Below are positions 45,134 through 56,216 of a DNA stretch of 64,000 bases, in pieces. The notes beneath the pieces were generated by a model that did not search any database, was not told the DNA's origin, and saw only the letters and a list, made by a program, of their open reading frames with translations. This stretch comes from Karstenula rhodostoma CBS 690.94 (Eukaryota; Ascomycota; Dothideomycetes; Pleosporales; Didymosphaeriaceae): assembly GCA_010093485.1 (NCBI GenBank), contig MU001509.1, positions 835,373-899,372 on the forward strand. Direction: 5' to 3'. Numbering within the stretch: position 1 is the first letter of the stretch; the number at the start of each line of letters is the position of its first letter. The translations under genes and the position numbers were made by a program.

Positions 45134-45492
45134 TTCTGGCTGAAATATTAGCGGCTGGCAACAGCGCGCAAGCGCACATGCGCACATGCGCTTGAAGGCA
45201 ATGTTACTTACGGATTGTGTTGAGAGCTTGCAGATCAAGGAGATGTGCGCGCAAAACAAAGTGTGCGGGCTGTGCCTGCTCTGCGGTGTTGTGGTGAAGA
45301 GGAAATGGGGAAGGCGCGATGCCGGCCTCGAAGTTCTGCGGAAAGTGGGGCCCGTGCGCTGCGGCTGCGGCTGACATAACAGGCAGCCGCAGCTTTTGCC
45401 AAGCCGCAGCTGCCCAGCCGCCCCAGTGCAGCTTGACGTCGAGCTCTGGCTGGCCGCGTTTAGCAAGTCGAGTTATACCACAACACATCACG
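45134..45492. promoter_or_regulatory. Short divergent promoter with a perfect inverted repeat
   Basis: Only 359 bases separate the divergent starts of the nuclear repeat protein and V-ATPase subunit d. A perfect 10-base inverted repeat, GCTGCGGCTG at 45364-45373 and CAGCCGCAGC at 45384-45393, is followed by another GCCGCAGC near 45403. It lies about 100 bases upstream of the V-ATPase start and could be a binding site for a dimeric regulator. Function is inferred only. Confidence 0.5.
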
Positions 45493-46698
45493 ATGGAGGG
45501 CCTATTCTACAACGTCAAGTACGGGTACGTGCCGCCAATGCTTTCCTCCTCCTCTGCTGCAAGCGCCACTGACTCCTACCCAGCTATATTGAAGGCATCG
45601 TGCGCGGCTACCGCAATGCGCTGCTCACTAGCCAGAACTACAACAACCTGACCCAGTGCGAAACCATCGACGATGTCAAGCTGCAGCTGTCCCCCGCGTA
45701 TGGCGACTTCCTCGCGTCCCTCCCTCCGAACCCGTCTACCTCTGCGCTCGCCAGCAAGACGACCGACAAGCTCGTCGCCGAGTTCCGCTATGTCCAGGCC
45801 AACGCCACCGGCTCGCTCGCCAAGTTCATGGAGTACTTGACCTACGGCTACATGATTGACAACGTGGCGCTTCTCATCACCGGCACGCTGCACGAGCGGG
45901 ATACCCGCGAGCTGCTCGAGCGCTGCCACCCGCTTGGCTGGTTCGAAACCATGCCCGTGCTTTGCGTCGCGACCAACATCGAGGAGTTGTACAACTCCGT
46001 CCTGATCGAAACCCCGCTGGCCGCCTACTTCAAAGGCTCCTTGAGTCACCAGGACCTCGACGAGCTCAACATCGAGATCATTCGCAACACGCTCTACAAG
46101 AACTACCTCGAAGACTTCTACAGTTGGGTCAACTCAGCAGATGAGATCGCTGGAACGCCGACAGCCGAGGTCATGTCGGAAGTGCTGGAGTTCGAGGCTG
46201 ACCGGAGAAGCATCAACATCACACTCAACTCGTTTGGCACGGAACTCTCAAAGGCGGACCGGAAGAAGTTGTACCCGACCTTTGGCAGGCTGCACCCAGA
46301 GGGCACGCTGCTGCTCTCAAAGGCCGATGACGTTGAGGGCGTACGCATCGCTGTGGAGGGCGTTTCCGAATACAAGACCTTCTTTGAGCAGACTGGCCTC
46401 AGCGGTGGCGGAGGCGTTGGAAACATGGCGGGTGGTGTCGGCGGCGAGTCGCGCAGCCTTGAAGATCTGTTCTACCAGAAAGAGATGGAGATCTCCAAAC
46501 TGGCATTCACCCGGCAGTTCTCGCACTCCATCGTGTACGCCTGGGTCAAGCTGCGAGAACAGGTACGTCTTCCCCTTGGGAAACAACCAATACATTGCTA
46601 ACATGGCCGTGCAGGAAATCCGCAACATTACTTGGATAGCTGAGTGCATTGCCCAGAACCAGAAAGAGCGGATTGGCAACTACATCAGTGTATTTTAG
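45493..46698 (+). CDS. VMA6: V-type proton ATPase subunit d
   Basis: Three exons (45493-45524, 45584-46562, 46615-46698) give 364 residues, the normal length. The N-terminus MEGLFYNVKYGYIEGIVRGYRNALLTSQNYNNLTQCETIDDVKLQLS and the C-terminus EIRNITWIAECIAQNQKERIGNYISVF are strongly conserved in Vma6/ATP6V0D. Subunit d sits on the cytoplasmic face of the Vo rotor and couples it to the central stalk during vacuolar acidification. A short Gly-rich insertion (SGGGGVGNMAGGVGG) near residues 268-282 is a fungal feature. It has no membrane helices, as expected. Confidence 0.97.
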
Positions 46699-47390
46699 GC
46701 ATTGGCTGCGGTATCGGCCGCGGTAACCTTTGATGATTCTGTGCATGGCGACTTCTGGGCGGCGTAGACGGTGGGTTGTATACACTACTTTGCTTCAATG
46801 TCATGAGTTCTAGTAATTTTCCATGTACCACTTTTGGGATTCCTGCAATCCATATCGTCCATTCACAGCCTTGCAGTGCATGAACGAGGAACGGATACCA
46901 TTGCTTTTGAGATGGATATGCAGGCTTATCGCGTTCTCATGATGTACACTTACGCACAAACGTGCAGGGAGGAATGCCGCTTCTCTGCTTTTCTCACGGC
47001 GCTGTGTTCCAGCATATGTGATGTATTATCTTCCAGGACAACATAGACATTTCATTGCAACGATGACCCATGTACGCTCCCACTTATGCACCCCTGCCTT
47101 GCTAAACACCCACTGTTGTGCCTCCTCCGCACCCCAGCCGCCTTGGCAGCAGCTGCATCCAGAAGGCGGGGTGCTCACACGTCATATCTCCGATAATCCG
47201 AGGTAATCCAGCAACGACTTTCTGTACGATGTAACCTCGAAAGCTTGGAACGCGCGACTCCTTCCGCAAGAACAGGCAAGATGTGGGGATGAGGCCACCC
47301 TTCTTAGACGCGCAAGTGCGAGGGCGCTGTTGAAAAAGAAAGGCGGGCCCACGATGCGATGCGCGGTAATTGCAAGCCTTCACTATCGAT
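46699..47390. other. Intergenic, nothing recognised
   Basis: About 690 bases between two plus-strand genes. No gene, RNA or clear repeat is supported. The 3' part should be the promoter of the GH92 gene. Confidence 0.35.
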
Positions 47391-50017
47391 ATGTGGATAT
47401 CTAGTACTTGGGTCCTCGGGTATGTTCTCGGGGTTGTGGCGCAAGATGTGGATTACTCACAATTCGTGAATCCATTTATTGGGTCTGAGGGCGGGATCCC
47501 GGGGTACGCTTGTAAGTCACGCCCTGTCACTTTCGCTCGCACATCGCGATTGACACGCAGCAGATGGCGGAGGCGACATTTTCGTGGGCAGCGCGGTGCC
47601 GTTCGGCATGGTGAAGCTGGGAATCGACACCTTCGAGTTGCCCGTCAACCAGAGCGCGCTCAATGGCGGATGGACGCCGCAGGGGAAGGTGACTGGGATT
47701 AGTTTGATGCACGAGTCAGGCACTGGAGGAGGACCTAAGTATGGCTTCCCATCGCAGATGGCGCTCACGACGATTGAGGCGCCGGTGAACGTGCTGGATA
47801 ACGTGACATACTGGCAGGATCGGGTACGTGGTGAGCATTGGGACTAGACGACAGGATACTCACTGTTGGCAGGTCGGGGACGATTTCGCGAGCGTGGGAT
47901 ACTTTCGCACACATCTTGAGTCTGGAGTTACGGTGGAGCTCTCTGCATCGCGACATGCGGGGCTTTATCAGTACGAGTATCCTTCGACAGGCGGTAAACA
48001 CGTCCTCGTGGATTTCTCGCACTACCTCCCGCATCCGACTCGTTCTTGGGACTCGCAGTTTTACACCGGAGGCGAGATTGAGATACAGCCGAACTCTTCT
48101 GTGTACACTGGATATACTTCGATTGCTGGAGGCTGGAACATCGGTGCGCCCGTCACGGTCTATGTGTGTGGAGAGTTCGACTCAAAGCCCGACAGCGCGA
48201 AGGCATTCCAGGGCAAAAATACGTTCCCAGCCAGCCGTCATTTCCGCAGCTTCGATAACGAAACGATCCCGCATCCAACGTACACTGGTTCGAAGGCGCG
48301 CGCTGGGCCGCTGAACAATCGAGTTGGCGCGATCTTCTCATGGAACAGCACCACCAATGGAGCGGCGACCGTCAAGTCACGCGTGGGCATCTCATTCATG
48401 TCAGTCGAGCAGGCATGTGCGTACAAAGACCAGGAGCTCTCCACGTGGTCCATCGAAGACACAGCGCAAGCCGCCCGCGACGAGTGGAACCGCGACGTGT
48501 TCTCGAAGATTCGCGTCGACACCTCCGACAAGGCAAACAAAACGAGACTTGCACTGCTGTATTCCAGCTTGTACTTCACGCATCTTATCCCTAGCGAACG
48601 CACGCACGAGAACCCGCTTTGGGAGTCCGACGAACCCTACTGGGACGACTTTTACACCATGTGGGATCTCTTCAGAAACCAGGTATCGCTATGGCATCTG
48701 ATACAGCCAACATACTACGAGTCGATGATCCGATCGCTGATTGATATGTTCAAGCACGAGGGCTACCTGCCTGATGGGCGCTCGGGGAACTACAACGGCC
48801 TCGTGCAGGGCGGATCGAACGCGGATAACGTGCTGGCAGACGCATATGTCAAAGGACTCCGTGGCAAGATTAACTGGACGGAGGGCTACGCTGCGGTTAA
48901 GAAAGACGCTGAAGTCCTACCGTATTTCGACCAGAACCCTGTCGACCCCCAGGGATCGCTGAAAGACGGACGTTCGGCGCTCGACGACTGGATCCCCCTC
49001 GGCTATGTATCAGCCGATCGGAATAGTCGTGCGGTTTCGAAGACGGTGGAATACTCACTGAACGACTTTGCCGTGTCCCAGATAGCAGCAGGCGAGGAAC
49101 CGGCAGACCGCGATCTGTATCTGCGTCGCTCAGCGGGGTGGCAGTTGAGCTGGGACCCAGAAGCCAAGAGTCGTGGCTTCACAGGCTTCGTGATGCCGCG
49201 TTATGCCAACGGGACGTTCCACAAAACATACAACATCACCAACTGCGGCGACTGCAACTGGTCGGATGAGAGCTACGAAGGCACCGCGTTCGGTGAGACG
49301 CTCTCCCGCCCCCCATCCAGACAGCACATCCACTAACATCCCGCCCTAGAGTACTCCTTCGTCATCCCCCACGACGTCTCCCGCATCATCACCCTCATGG
49401 GCGGCCCCTCGCACTTCGAGGCCCGCCTCGACTACGTCTTCCAGCCCAACACCTCGGGCGTCGACCTCGGCGTAAATGGCCTCGGCATCACCACCATCAA
49501 CAACATCGCAAACGAGCCAGACTTCCAAACCCCCTACCTCTACAACTACCTCAACAAGCAGTGGAAATCCGTACACCGCAGCCGCCAGCTCGCAACAGAC
49601 TTCTACTTCAACTCCACAAACGGCATCCCGGGCAACTCGGATGCCGGGGCGTTGAATTGCTGGCTTATATGGCAGATGCTCGGGCTGTACCCCGTTGTTA
49701 CGACGCCCGTGTATTTGCTGGAGAGTCCCTGGTTTGAGGACGTTAACGTCACGGTGAATCATAACCATACGCTGCGGATCCGGGCGGAGGGGCTGGACGA
49801 TGGCGAGGGGCAGGAGGGATACTACGTACAGGGTGTATCTATCAATGGACAGGAGTGGGTCAAGAACTGGTTTGAGCATGAGGATGCCGGGGGGATCATG
49901 AGCGAGGGCGGGGAGATTGTGTTTCGACTGGGTAGCGAGCAGAAGGTGTGGGAGACGGGGGATGTGCCGCCGAGTCCGGGACATGCGGTTGTGGATGTGG
50001 GGGGTGGGTATCTGTAG
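47391..50017 (+). CDS. Secreted GH92 alpha-mannosidase
   Basis: Four exons (47391-47511, 47564-47823, 47873-49292, 49350-50017) give 822 residues. The first 18 residues form a signal peptide ending near VVAQD, so the enzyme is secreted. GH92 signatures are FVNPFIGSEGG, GGGDIFVGSAVPFGMVKLGID, HESGTGGGPKYGFPSQM, EPYWDDFYTMWDLFRNQVSL, GYLPDGRSGNYNGLVQGGSNADNVLADAYVKG and GIPGNSDAGALNCWLIWQMLGLYPV, whose Asp (about 698) matches the catalytic GNxDxG. GH92 enzymes are calcium-dependent exo-alpha-mannosidases, usually alpha-1,2, acting on N-glycans or mannoproteins. Intron 1 uses the second of two adjacent CAG acceptors, which keeps YGGGDIF in frame. Confidence 0.93.
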
Positions 50018-50411
50018 ATGAAATGTGTGGTGGACTCTCACGGGAAGGTGAACACCAGCGATACGATACAGTACTAGGTCAAGATTATGAATTTGCATAG
50101 TAAGCTAAGTTATACTAGGATTAACTATTCTATATTTGACTAGTAAAGGCATTGTCTTACATCCGGTCTTTATGTTCCCATGGGAGGGGTGGAATGATAC
50201 TGATGAATTTATGATTGCGTTGCTGATAGAGCGTCTCGCTGAGCTAAAGCCCGGTGTTGCGACATGAGAGCAATGGTTGCTTATTCCACAATGATGCGGT
50301 CTCCCAGTGAATTTACAAATTACGATAACACACCATTAAAACGACGCACTGCCTTTCCACCGCGCCAAAGTTTCCAATCCCCTTTTCGCGCGAAGTACCG
50401 CTCTCTCTCCC
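50018..50411. other. Convergent intergenic region with dispersed repeat, copy 2
   Basis: This convergent gap between GH92 and the transporter contains the second copy of the dispersed repeat at about 50100-50195: ACTAGGATTAACT, then CTTACATCCGGTCTT, then TATGTTCCCATGGGAGG. The first copy is at 26830-26915. No gene is present. Confidence 0.55.
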
Positions 50412-52905
50412 TCACGCATCCTTCCTCCCCTTCCCCACCGTCTCCCCCTGCCGCCTGAACCCCCTCTTCTTCCTCTCCCTATGCGCATTCGTATTCGTAT
50501 TCGTATTCGCATCCCCACCCTGCACCTGCCCAACCCCACTCTCCCCCTTCTCCACCGCAGGTCCCAAATCGATGCCCTGCGCGGTATTCTCGCCGGCAGT
50601 CCCATTCATGCCGTCGGCGCCCAGCCGAGCCTCCTCGTCGCGCCGCTTATCCTGCGCGATGTCCGGCGCAGGCGAGAACGTGGATTTCGCGCGGATCTTC
50701 TTGCCGTAGATGTAGAAGAGGAAGGGCATGGGGACCATGAGGATGGCGACGCAGCCGAGGAGCTGTGTACATCGAATCAGTCAGCATTTCTTACAGTAAG
50801 AGGGAGGAAGGGGGGACCGCATACCGTAGAGGCCCACTGGATGCCCATGCCGTTGAACATGTACGTGGAGAACAAGGGAAACGCGCCTGCGAAGAGCGAG
50901 CGCATGAACGTGTTGCCTGCGACGGCGGACGCTGCGAACATAAGGTATGCGTCGATGATGTAGTTGAGCAGCGCGAGGAAGATTGTCCAGATGCCGAAGC
51001 CGGTGAAGACGCCCGAGAAGACGGGAGCGACCCAGAGGATGCGCCCGGTGTAGCCGGTCCAGCCGAACCAGAAGAGGCCAGCTAACGATTCACTAGTCAG
51101 CAGATATCTCCCGTTATACTGCGAGAGTAGGGGAGGGAGGGTTACCAGCAAATATGGGTGCACCAATCATGGCGAGGGGCAGGCGCCATTCTGGGACGGG
51201 GATGTTGTTGTTGGCTTTGAGCTTTCGCCCGTACGATGGGTTCATGGCGGCCATCACGGCGAAGCCGAGTATGACTCCAACTACCAGGCCGAAGTATGTG
51301 AGGCCGGATACACCCGGGCTGAAACCGTACCCTCCCACAAAGACGAGTGAATATGCAGTGAGGAAGCAGTACAGAATGCCGTCTAGGATTCGATTAGCGT
51401 AAACGCTCCACCAATCTGGGAGTTGCACTCACAAACAAACGACATATAGATCGTGATAAGCAAGACGATGGGTTCGGTAAACAGAATGCGCAACGGCCTG
51501 CTCACGTTGCGGACGATAAGCTCCTTGAAGTCGACCTCGATTTCCTCCTGCTTGGCATGGATGCCCCAGTTCAAGGTCCGTCTTCGTAGTTCTGAGGCTT
51601 TGCCAACGAGGATCTGGGGGGCATACGTCTCTTCCATGATCAAGACTATCAGCGCGAATGCAAGCCAGCCCATGATCGAGGAAATGTACATAGTCCACCT
51701 CCAGCCAAGATGGCTTGTCACGATAAAGCCGCCAATGAAGGGTGCGAACTGTGTTATCAAATTAGCGATAGCCGCAATAATGGAAACGTAGAGCTTCTTA
51801 CCATCGGTCCCATGAACACGGTGGCACTGAACGCGCCAATTGCGATACCACGCTGTAAGTTATTGAAGATATCGGCGTATACGGCAGCGACAACGCTCAA
51901 CGGACATGCTCCGAACAACCCGGCAAAAAAGCGGCATATCAGAACGGTCTGGAGATCCTTTCCCACAGCAACCGCGAGACTGAATACGGAGAAGCCAAAC
52001 GATCCAACTAGCAATGGAAGTTTGCGACCGTACAGCTCGGACATTGGTGCCCAGATCTGTTATTGGTCAGCTCAATACACCATAAACGCTGCTCGACTTC
52101 GACTCACCAGTGGACCAAATGCGTATCCGAACACGTACAAACTCGTACCCAATGTTGTGACCTCAGAAATCACGCCAAACTCTTTCGCGACCGGTCCCGT
52201 AGACGGACTGAATATACTGCTCCCCATACTCACCGCCAAAGAAAGATACGCCATCAGCGAGGCTATAGAGAGCTTCTTTTTCATAGGCCAATTCTGGGCG
52301 TGTAACGGGTCGTCCACGCCCATGAACTCCACAACGTATTCCTCGCGGTCTGGCAGCGGCGGAGGGTACGGCTTGTTCGCTCCCATTTCTGAAAGAGGCT
52401 TTTCAGTCCTGCGCCGACTCAGTGTCCTTGTTATCCGCGATGGCCCCGTAGGCCTGGCACCGACGGTACCGGCATGCTGCGAACGAATCGTCTCGATACG
52501 GCTCAGAGCCTCAGGATTCCTTTCGGTTGGATGTCTATAAAGTATGCCAGACCCTGCTCCTACGGTCGAGAACGTGTCTCTTCTTCCTCGTGCAGACGAC
52601 GCATTGTGTGTTCTAATCTCCTCTAATCCGGGTGTATGCGTGGTGGAGGAGGATGAGGTCGAGGAGGAAGAAGAAGCAGAGCTGCTCCGTCTAGAGGCAA
52701 CTTCCTCAGTCTCTTTCGCGTGCGGTGGCAGGTTTACTCCAGCTGTTGGCAGAGGTGTGCCGGAAGAAGAATCGAAGACAGCGTCGACTGCGCGTTTAGG
52801 CTCGACATTACGCTGGAACTCCCCCTCTGTGTTGACCCAGGATGAGAATCTTCTCGGCTCTGCATCCTCCTCATTCCGCAGCATCTCCAAATCCTCTTCA
52901 TTCAT
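50412..52905 (-). CDS. Major facilitator (DHA1, polyamine/drug-type) transporter
   Basis: Six exons (52905-52108, 52056-51802, 51748-51433, 51382-51146, 51081-50825, 50762-50412) give 737 residues. The first ~205 residues are cytosolic, Ser-rich and disordered. Twelve membrane helices follow, beginning at KLSIASLMAYLSLAVSMGSSIF. The MFS motif WAPMSELYGRK lies between helices 2 and 3, and CRFFAGLFGACPLSVVAAVYADIF is typical of the DHA1 (TPO1/FLR1-like) group. The ~85-residue C-terminal tail ends in Asn-Thr repeats and basic sequence. Such proteins export drugs, polyamines or metabolites by proton antiport. The substrate cannot be deduced. An in-frame upstream ATG at 52995 is a less likely start. 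Confidence 0.9.
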
Positions 52906-53758
52906 GGCGAGCAGGTGTTTGTCGCGCCCCGGAGATTCGCAGGAAGTAGCGCAATGCGGTATGTCGCTCAATGCAAGCCTGAGCTCTCCAACCACTTCCG
53001 CGTACCCTCGTTACGATATGCGTAGGAGCAAGAAACCTGGACAGAAACGGTCGCTGGTATATATGAATTCTTAGAAGGCTATAGAAGCTACCCCACCAAT
53101 GCTCGGGCAAGAGACAGCGGCCGTACGAATAGTGCCGACGGCAGATCAGAGTAATGACCAAGAAAAGCTAATAATAATGGCGCAGGTCCACAGTGTGCAG
53201 ATGGGCAATAGTGTTTCGTACAGTTCGGCTGGAGGATGACAACGACACTTAGGCTGTAGCCAGGCCTCTGAGTAAGCCATTGCGGGCGCTGTTAAAGCCG
53301 GCGCGGCCGCAGAATCTTTGATGCACGACGGGCGATGTCCACGAGTCGGTGCGGGTAACTGATGCAAATTCCGCTGGTGTGCAAACGCGCCGTGGTTCCG
53401 GTGGTTACGTCATACGAGAGCGGACCGTCGACGTTAGGCGGTGTGTCAGCCGCCGTCAGCGCGAACAGATGCACCGGTCGACGCTATCACCACGCGCAGG
53501 ACCTCATACGCCAGAAGCAACGGGCCGGCAGGACCGGACGGTAGTGATAACAAAGAAGTTGGTTCGAGGCAATACTCGTAGACCCTATGATAACAGCATG
53601 GCTGCGGACAAGAAAGACCGAGCAACAACACAACATCGATACACAGATTGCGATACAGGAACAATGAGGAAAAAGAAAAGCACTGGAATTCATGGAAGAG
53701 AAACCAACAAAGTACCGGCCATGCTCCGACTGCCCGCAAACTTGACCACATTCGCCAC
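52906..53758. other. Intergenic, transporter promoter side
   Basis: About 850 bases between two minus-strand genes. No gene is supported. The region next to 52906 should contain the transporter promoter. Confidence 0.35.
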
Positions 53759-55971
53759 CTAGCATGTACGAATGAACAACCCCATAGGATTCGGCGATTT
53801 CAAGTCTTGGGCGTACTTCATGTAGAAGTGATCTCCACAGACCATGAAAGTATGCTCGAACCCAGCGGGACACGGCACCGTCTTCGCGTTGCAGCTGAAT
53901 CCAGGACGCACTGGGCCGGCGGCAACAATCTTTCTCGGGCCAATTTCGTTCCTACCGAATGTATTAGAGGCGCCTTCGGATCAGCCTGTAACATGTTGGC
54001 ACTTACCACGTCATCCCGCGCCTTGCAGGCTGGCGCAAATGCCAAAACTCCATCACCGGGGTTTTGTTCGGCTCGGTAATGAACAACGTCGAATTATCCA
54101 GATACCTCTCCTCTGGAAAGAGCCAGACCAATGAGCACTTCTGGTCTGCGTAGCTAGAGCTGACATTGAAGCTGTACAGCGAACAATGCGGACTACCAAT
54201 ATGTCCATCCCATTTGTTGTCAAGTGCTTTGTCGGGGTCCACTTTGTTTACTGTAACCATGAGTCGAGGGGACTCGAAAGTGCCCTTCAGGTTGTGCGGA
54301 CAGCCGTAAGCAGGGTAACTGCTTCCGCAATTTTGCGCATTGACAGGATCATTACAATCCAGTGCAGGAGGATACGTGCCGTTGTTTGCTGATTGGGAAG
54401 GTAAAGGTTTGGATGTGTACGTCGGCGAAGTGGCGTTCCCAGATGGCTGGAGGAAATGATCAGCGAAGAGCCACACCTCATAATCTTCATTGGGATTCTG
54501 GGAACAACACAGGCCATCCTTCCTCCACGCACCTTGGTTATGGTCGACGCATTCTTTCCACACGAGCCAAATCCAGCCTGGCAACCAGAGCCGCAATGGC
54601 TGAGCGACGAACCACACCATCCTACCGAGCTACAGCACGAACCTGCGCCGGAACCATGGCAATGGTAACCTTGATCTCCACCGCACTGGCCGTTAGGAGA
54701 AAGCGTACCTTGCTTGGGAGCTGATGTTGCCGAAATATGGGAAGAAGCCGGAGCGGTGCTGCTTGATGCCGTACCGTTGAGCGAGGCGCTGCTCAACGCT
54801 TTGCCGGTAGAAGAAGTCTTGCTGGGTGCCTTGCTGGAAATGCTGCTAGGTGCTTTACTGTTGGAAGTGCTGCTGGGTGCCTTACCTGTGGAAGTGCTGC
54901 TGGGTGCCTTGCCTGTGGAAGTGCTGCTGGGTGCTTTACCGGTGGAAGAAGCTTTGCTGGCCACCTCGCTGGAGACCGATGTGCCATTGGAGGCTTTTCC
55001 AGAGGACGCGTCGTCGCAGATACCGAAGTTACCCTGACATCCAGTACCGCAATGAGAAGCGGAGATACCGCACCATCCATGATGACTACAGCAAGGCCCA
55101 TCGGTCTTTCCGAAGCAGTTGAAGCCAGTTGGTGAACCGCAGCGTCCGTCTGGAGACTGTATCCCGTGTTCTGCCTTCGGTCTGTCCATGGTTGCATTGG
55201 ACGAGGCGTGCTGGTTGTCCTTCAGGTAACTGGCTATTTGACGAGTGCCCTCTGGGGTGCTTGGAAGAGCAGCGTTGGAATTGTTATAGAACTTGTCCCA
55301 AGGGTATATCCACGATTCGGAACGATCCCCCCTTTGGCAGCCCGTTCGGTTGTTCAGCTCGGGATTGTACCGGGCAAGAAGCGTGATGTACACGCACTTC
55401 AGCTGTTTGGGCACTGGTTCGGTGTATACGTTCTGGACGCCCTTATCGTTCACTGCGCAAGCCCAGAAGTGCTGGGAACCGTTGAACAAGAGCTGTCCGC
55501 TGCAGCCCAAGTCAAATTCAGGCATCGCTAGATGACTCAGTCAGCTTACGGCTACTTACTGATGCAGAATGGGATAGTATGGTGTGGGGGACTACTGACG
55601 CTTAACTCCCTCATCGCACTGGAACTGGTTTGTCGGGCCTGGTGTCGTGATACAGCCACGGCCTTCACTGTCAACAATTCCAACACCAGGTCTGAAGGTA
55701 AAGTTGGCGATGGGGATGCTGCCGTCGCCGAGCCTGAGCTGGCCATCCGCAAGCGTGTGTAGGGAACCACGGTGGTGACTGTGTGTCCAGGCCCAAAGCG
55801 TGAGGTTGTAGCTTTCCGGTGCGTCACGAGGAACTATGTGTGATGTTTAGTACTACACCTGTGTGTAAGGCGCATCATGCTTGAGTGTCACTTACGGATG
55901 GGTACGATTTGTGGAATAATGGCCGATGCTGACGCTGCGCCGATGAAGGCGAGTAATACTGTCGACCGCAT
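53759..55971 (-). CDS. Secreted PIR-like / double CBM18 / But2-type protein
   Basis: Five exons (55971-55896, 55833-55600, 55527-54533, 54446-54007, 53951-53759) give 645 residues. Residues 1-18 are a signal peptide (MRSTVLLAFIGAASASA). Residues about 28-155 resemble PIR-type cell-wall domains (CSGQLLFNGSQHFWACAVND, then VYTEP and C). Two hevein-like CBM18 chitin-binding modules lie at about 228-275 and 380-427, each with the CC...GWCG...CG.GCQ.GFG.C pattern. A Ser/Thr/Lys linker of 9-residue repeats joins them. The last ~155 residues (from GTFESPRLMVTV) look like a But2-type domain. The protein is probably wall-bound or apoplastic and binds chitin. The GTCAGT donor after exon 2 is the least certain join. 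Confidence 0.8.
54798..54962 (-). repeat. 27-bp in-frame repeat in the CBM18 linker
   Basis: GAAGTGCTGCTGGGTGCC units start at 54864, 54891 and 54918, exactly 27 bases apart, with diverged copies on both sides. Each encodes nine residues of the form STGKAPSST. The array forms the flexible, probably O-mannosylated linker between the two chitin-binding modules. Confidence 0.85.
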
Positions 55972-56216
55972 TGTGCAAGCTCGATTGTTGTTCGATGTAA
56001 AATATACCGAAGAATGGGCACGCGAAACAACAACAATGCCTTTGTGTGGATGTAGAGGAGGCGAATGGATGCTTCACGAAGGACATGTCGGCGGCAGGTT
56101 GCTCCGCTACTTCCTTCCCTCTGCAAGTAGACTATGACGGAGAGGTGATGGTAAGAGAGGCAGGCGCATAGGGCAGGAGCAAGTTCACTACCTAAGCTAG
56201 CAACCGCGGTTCTGTC

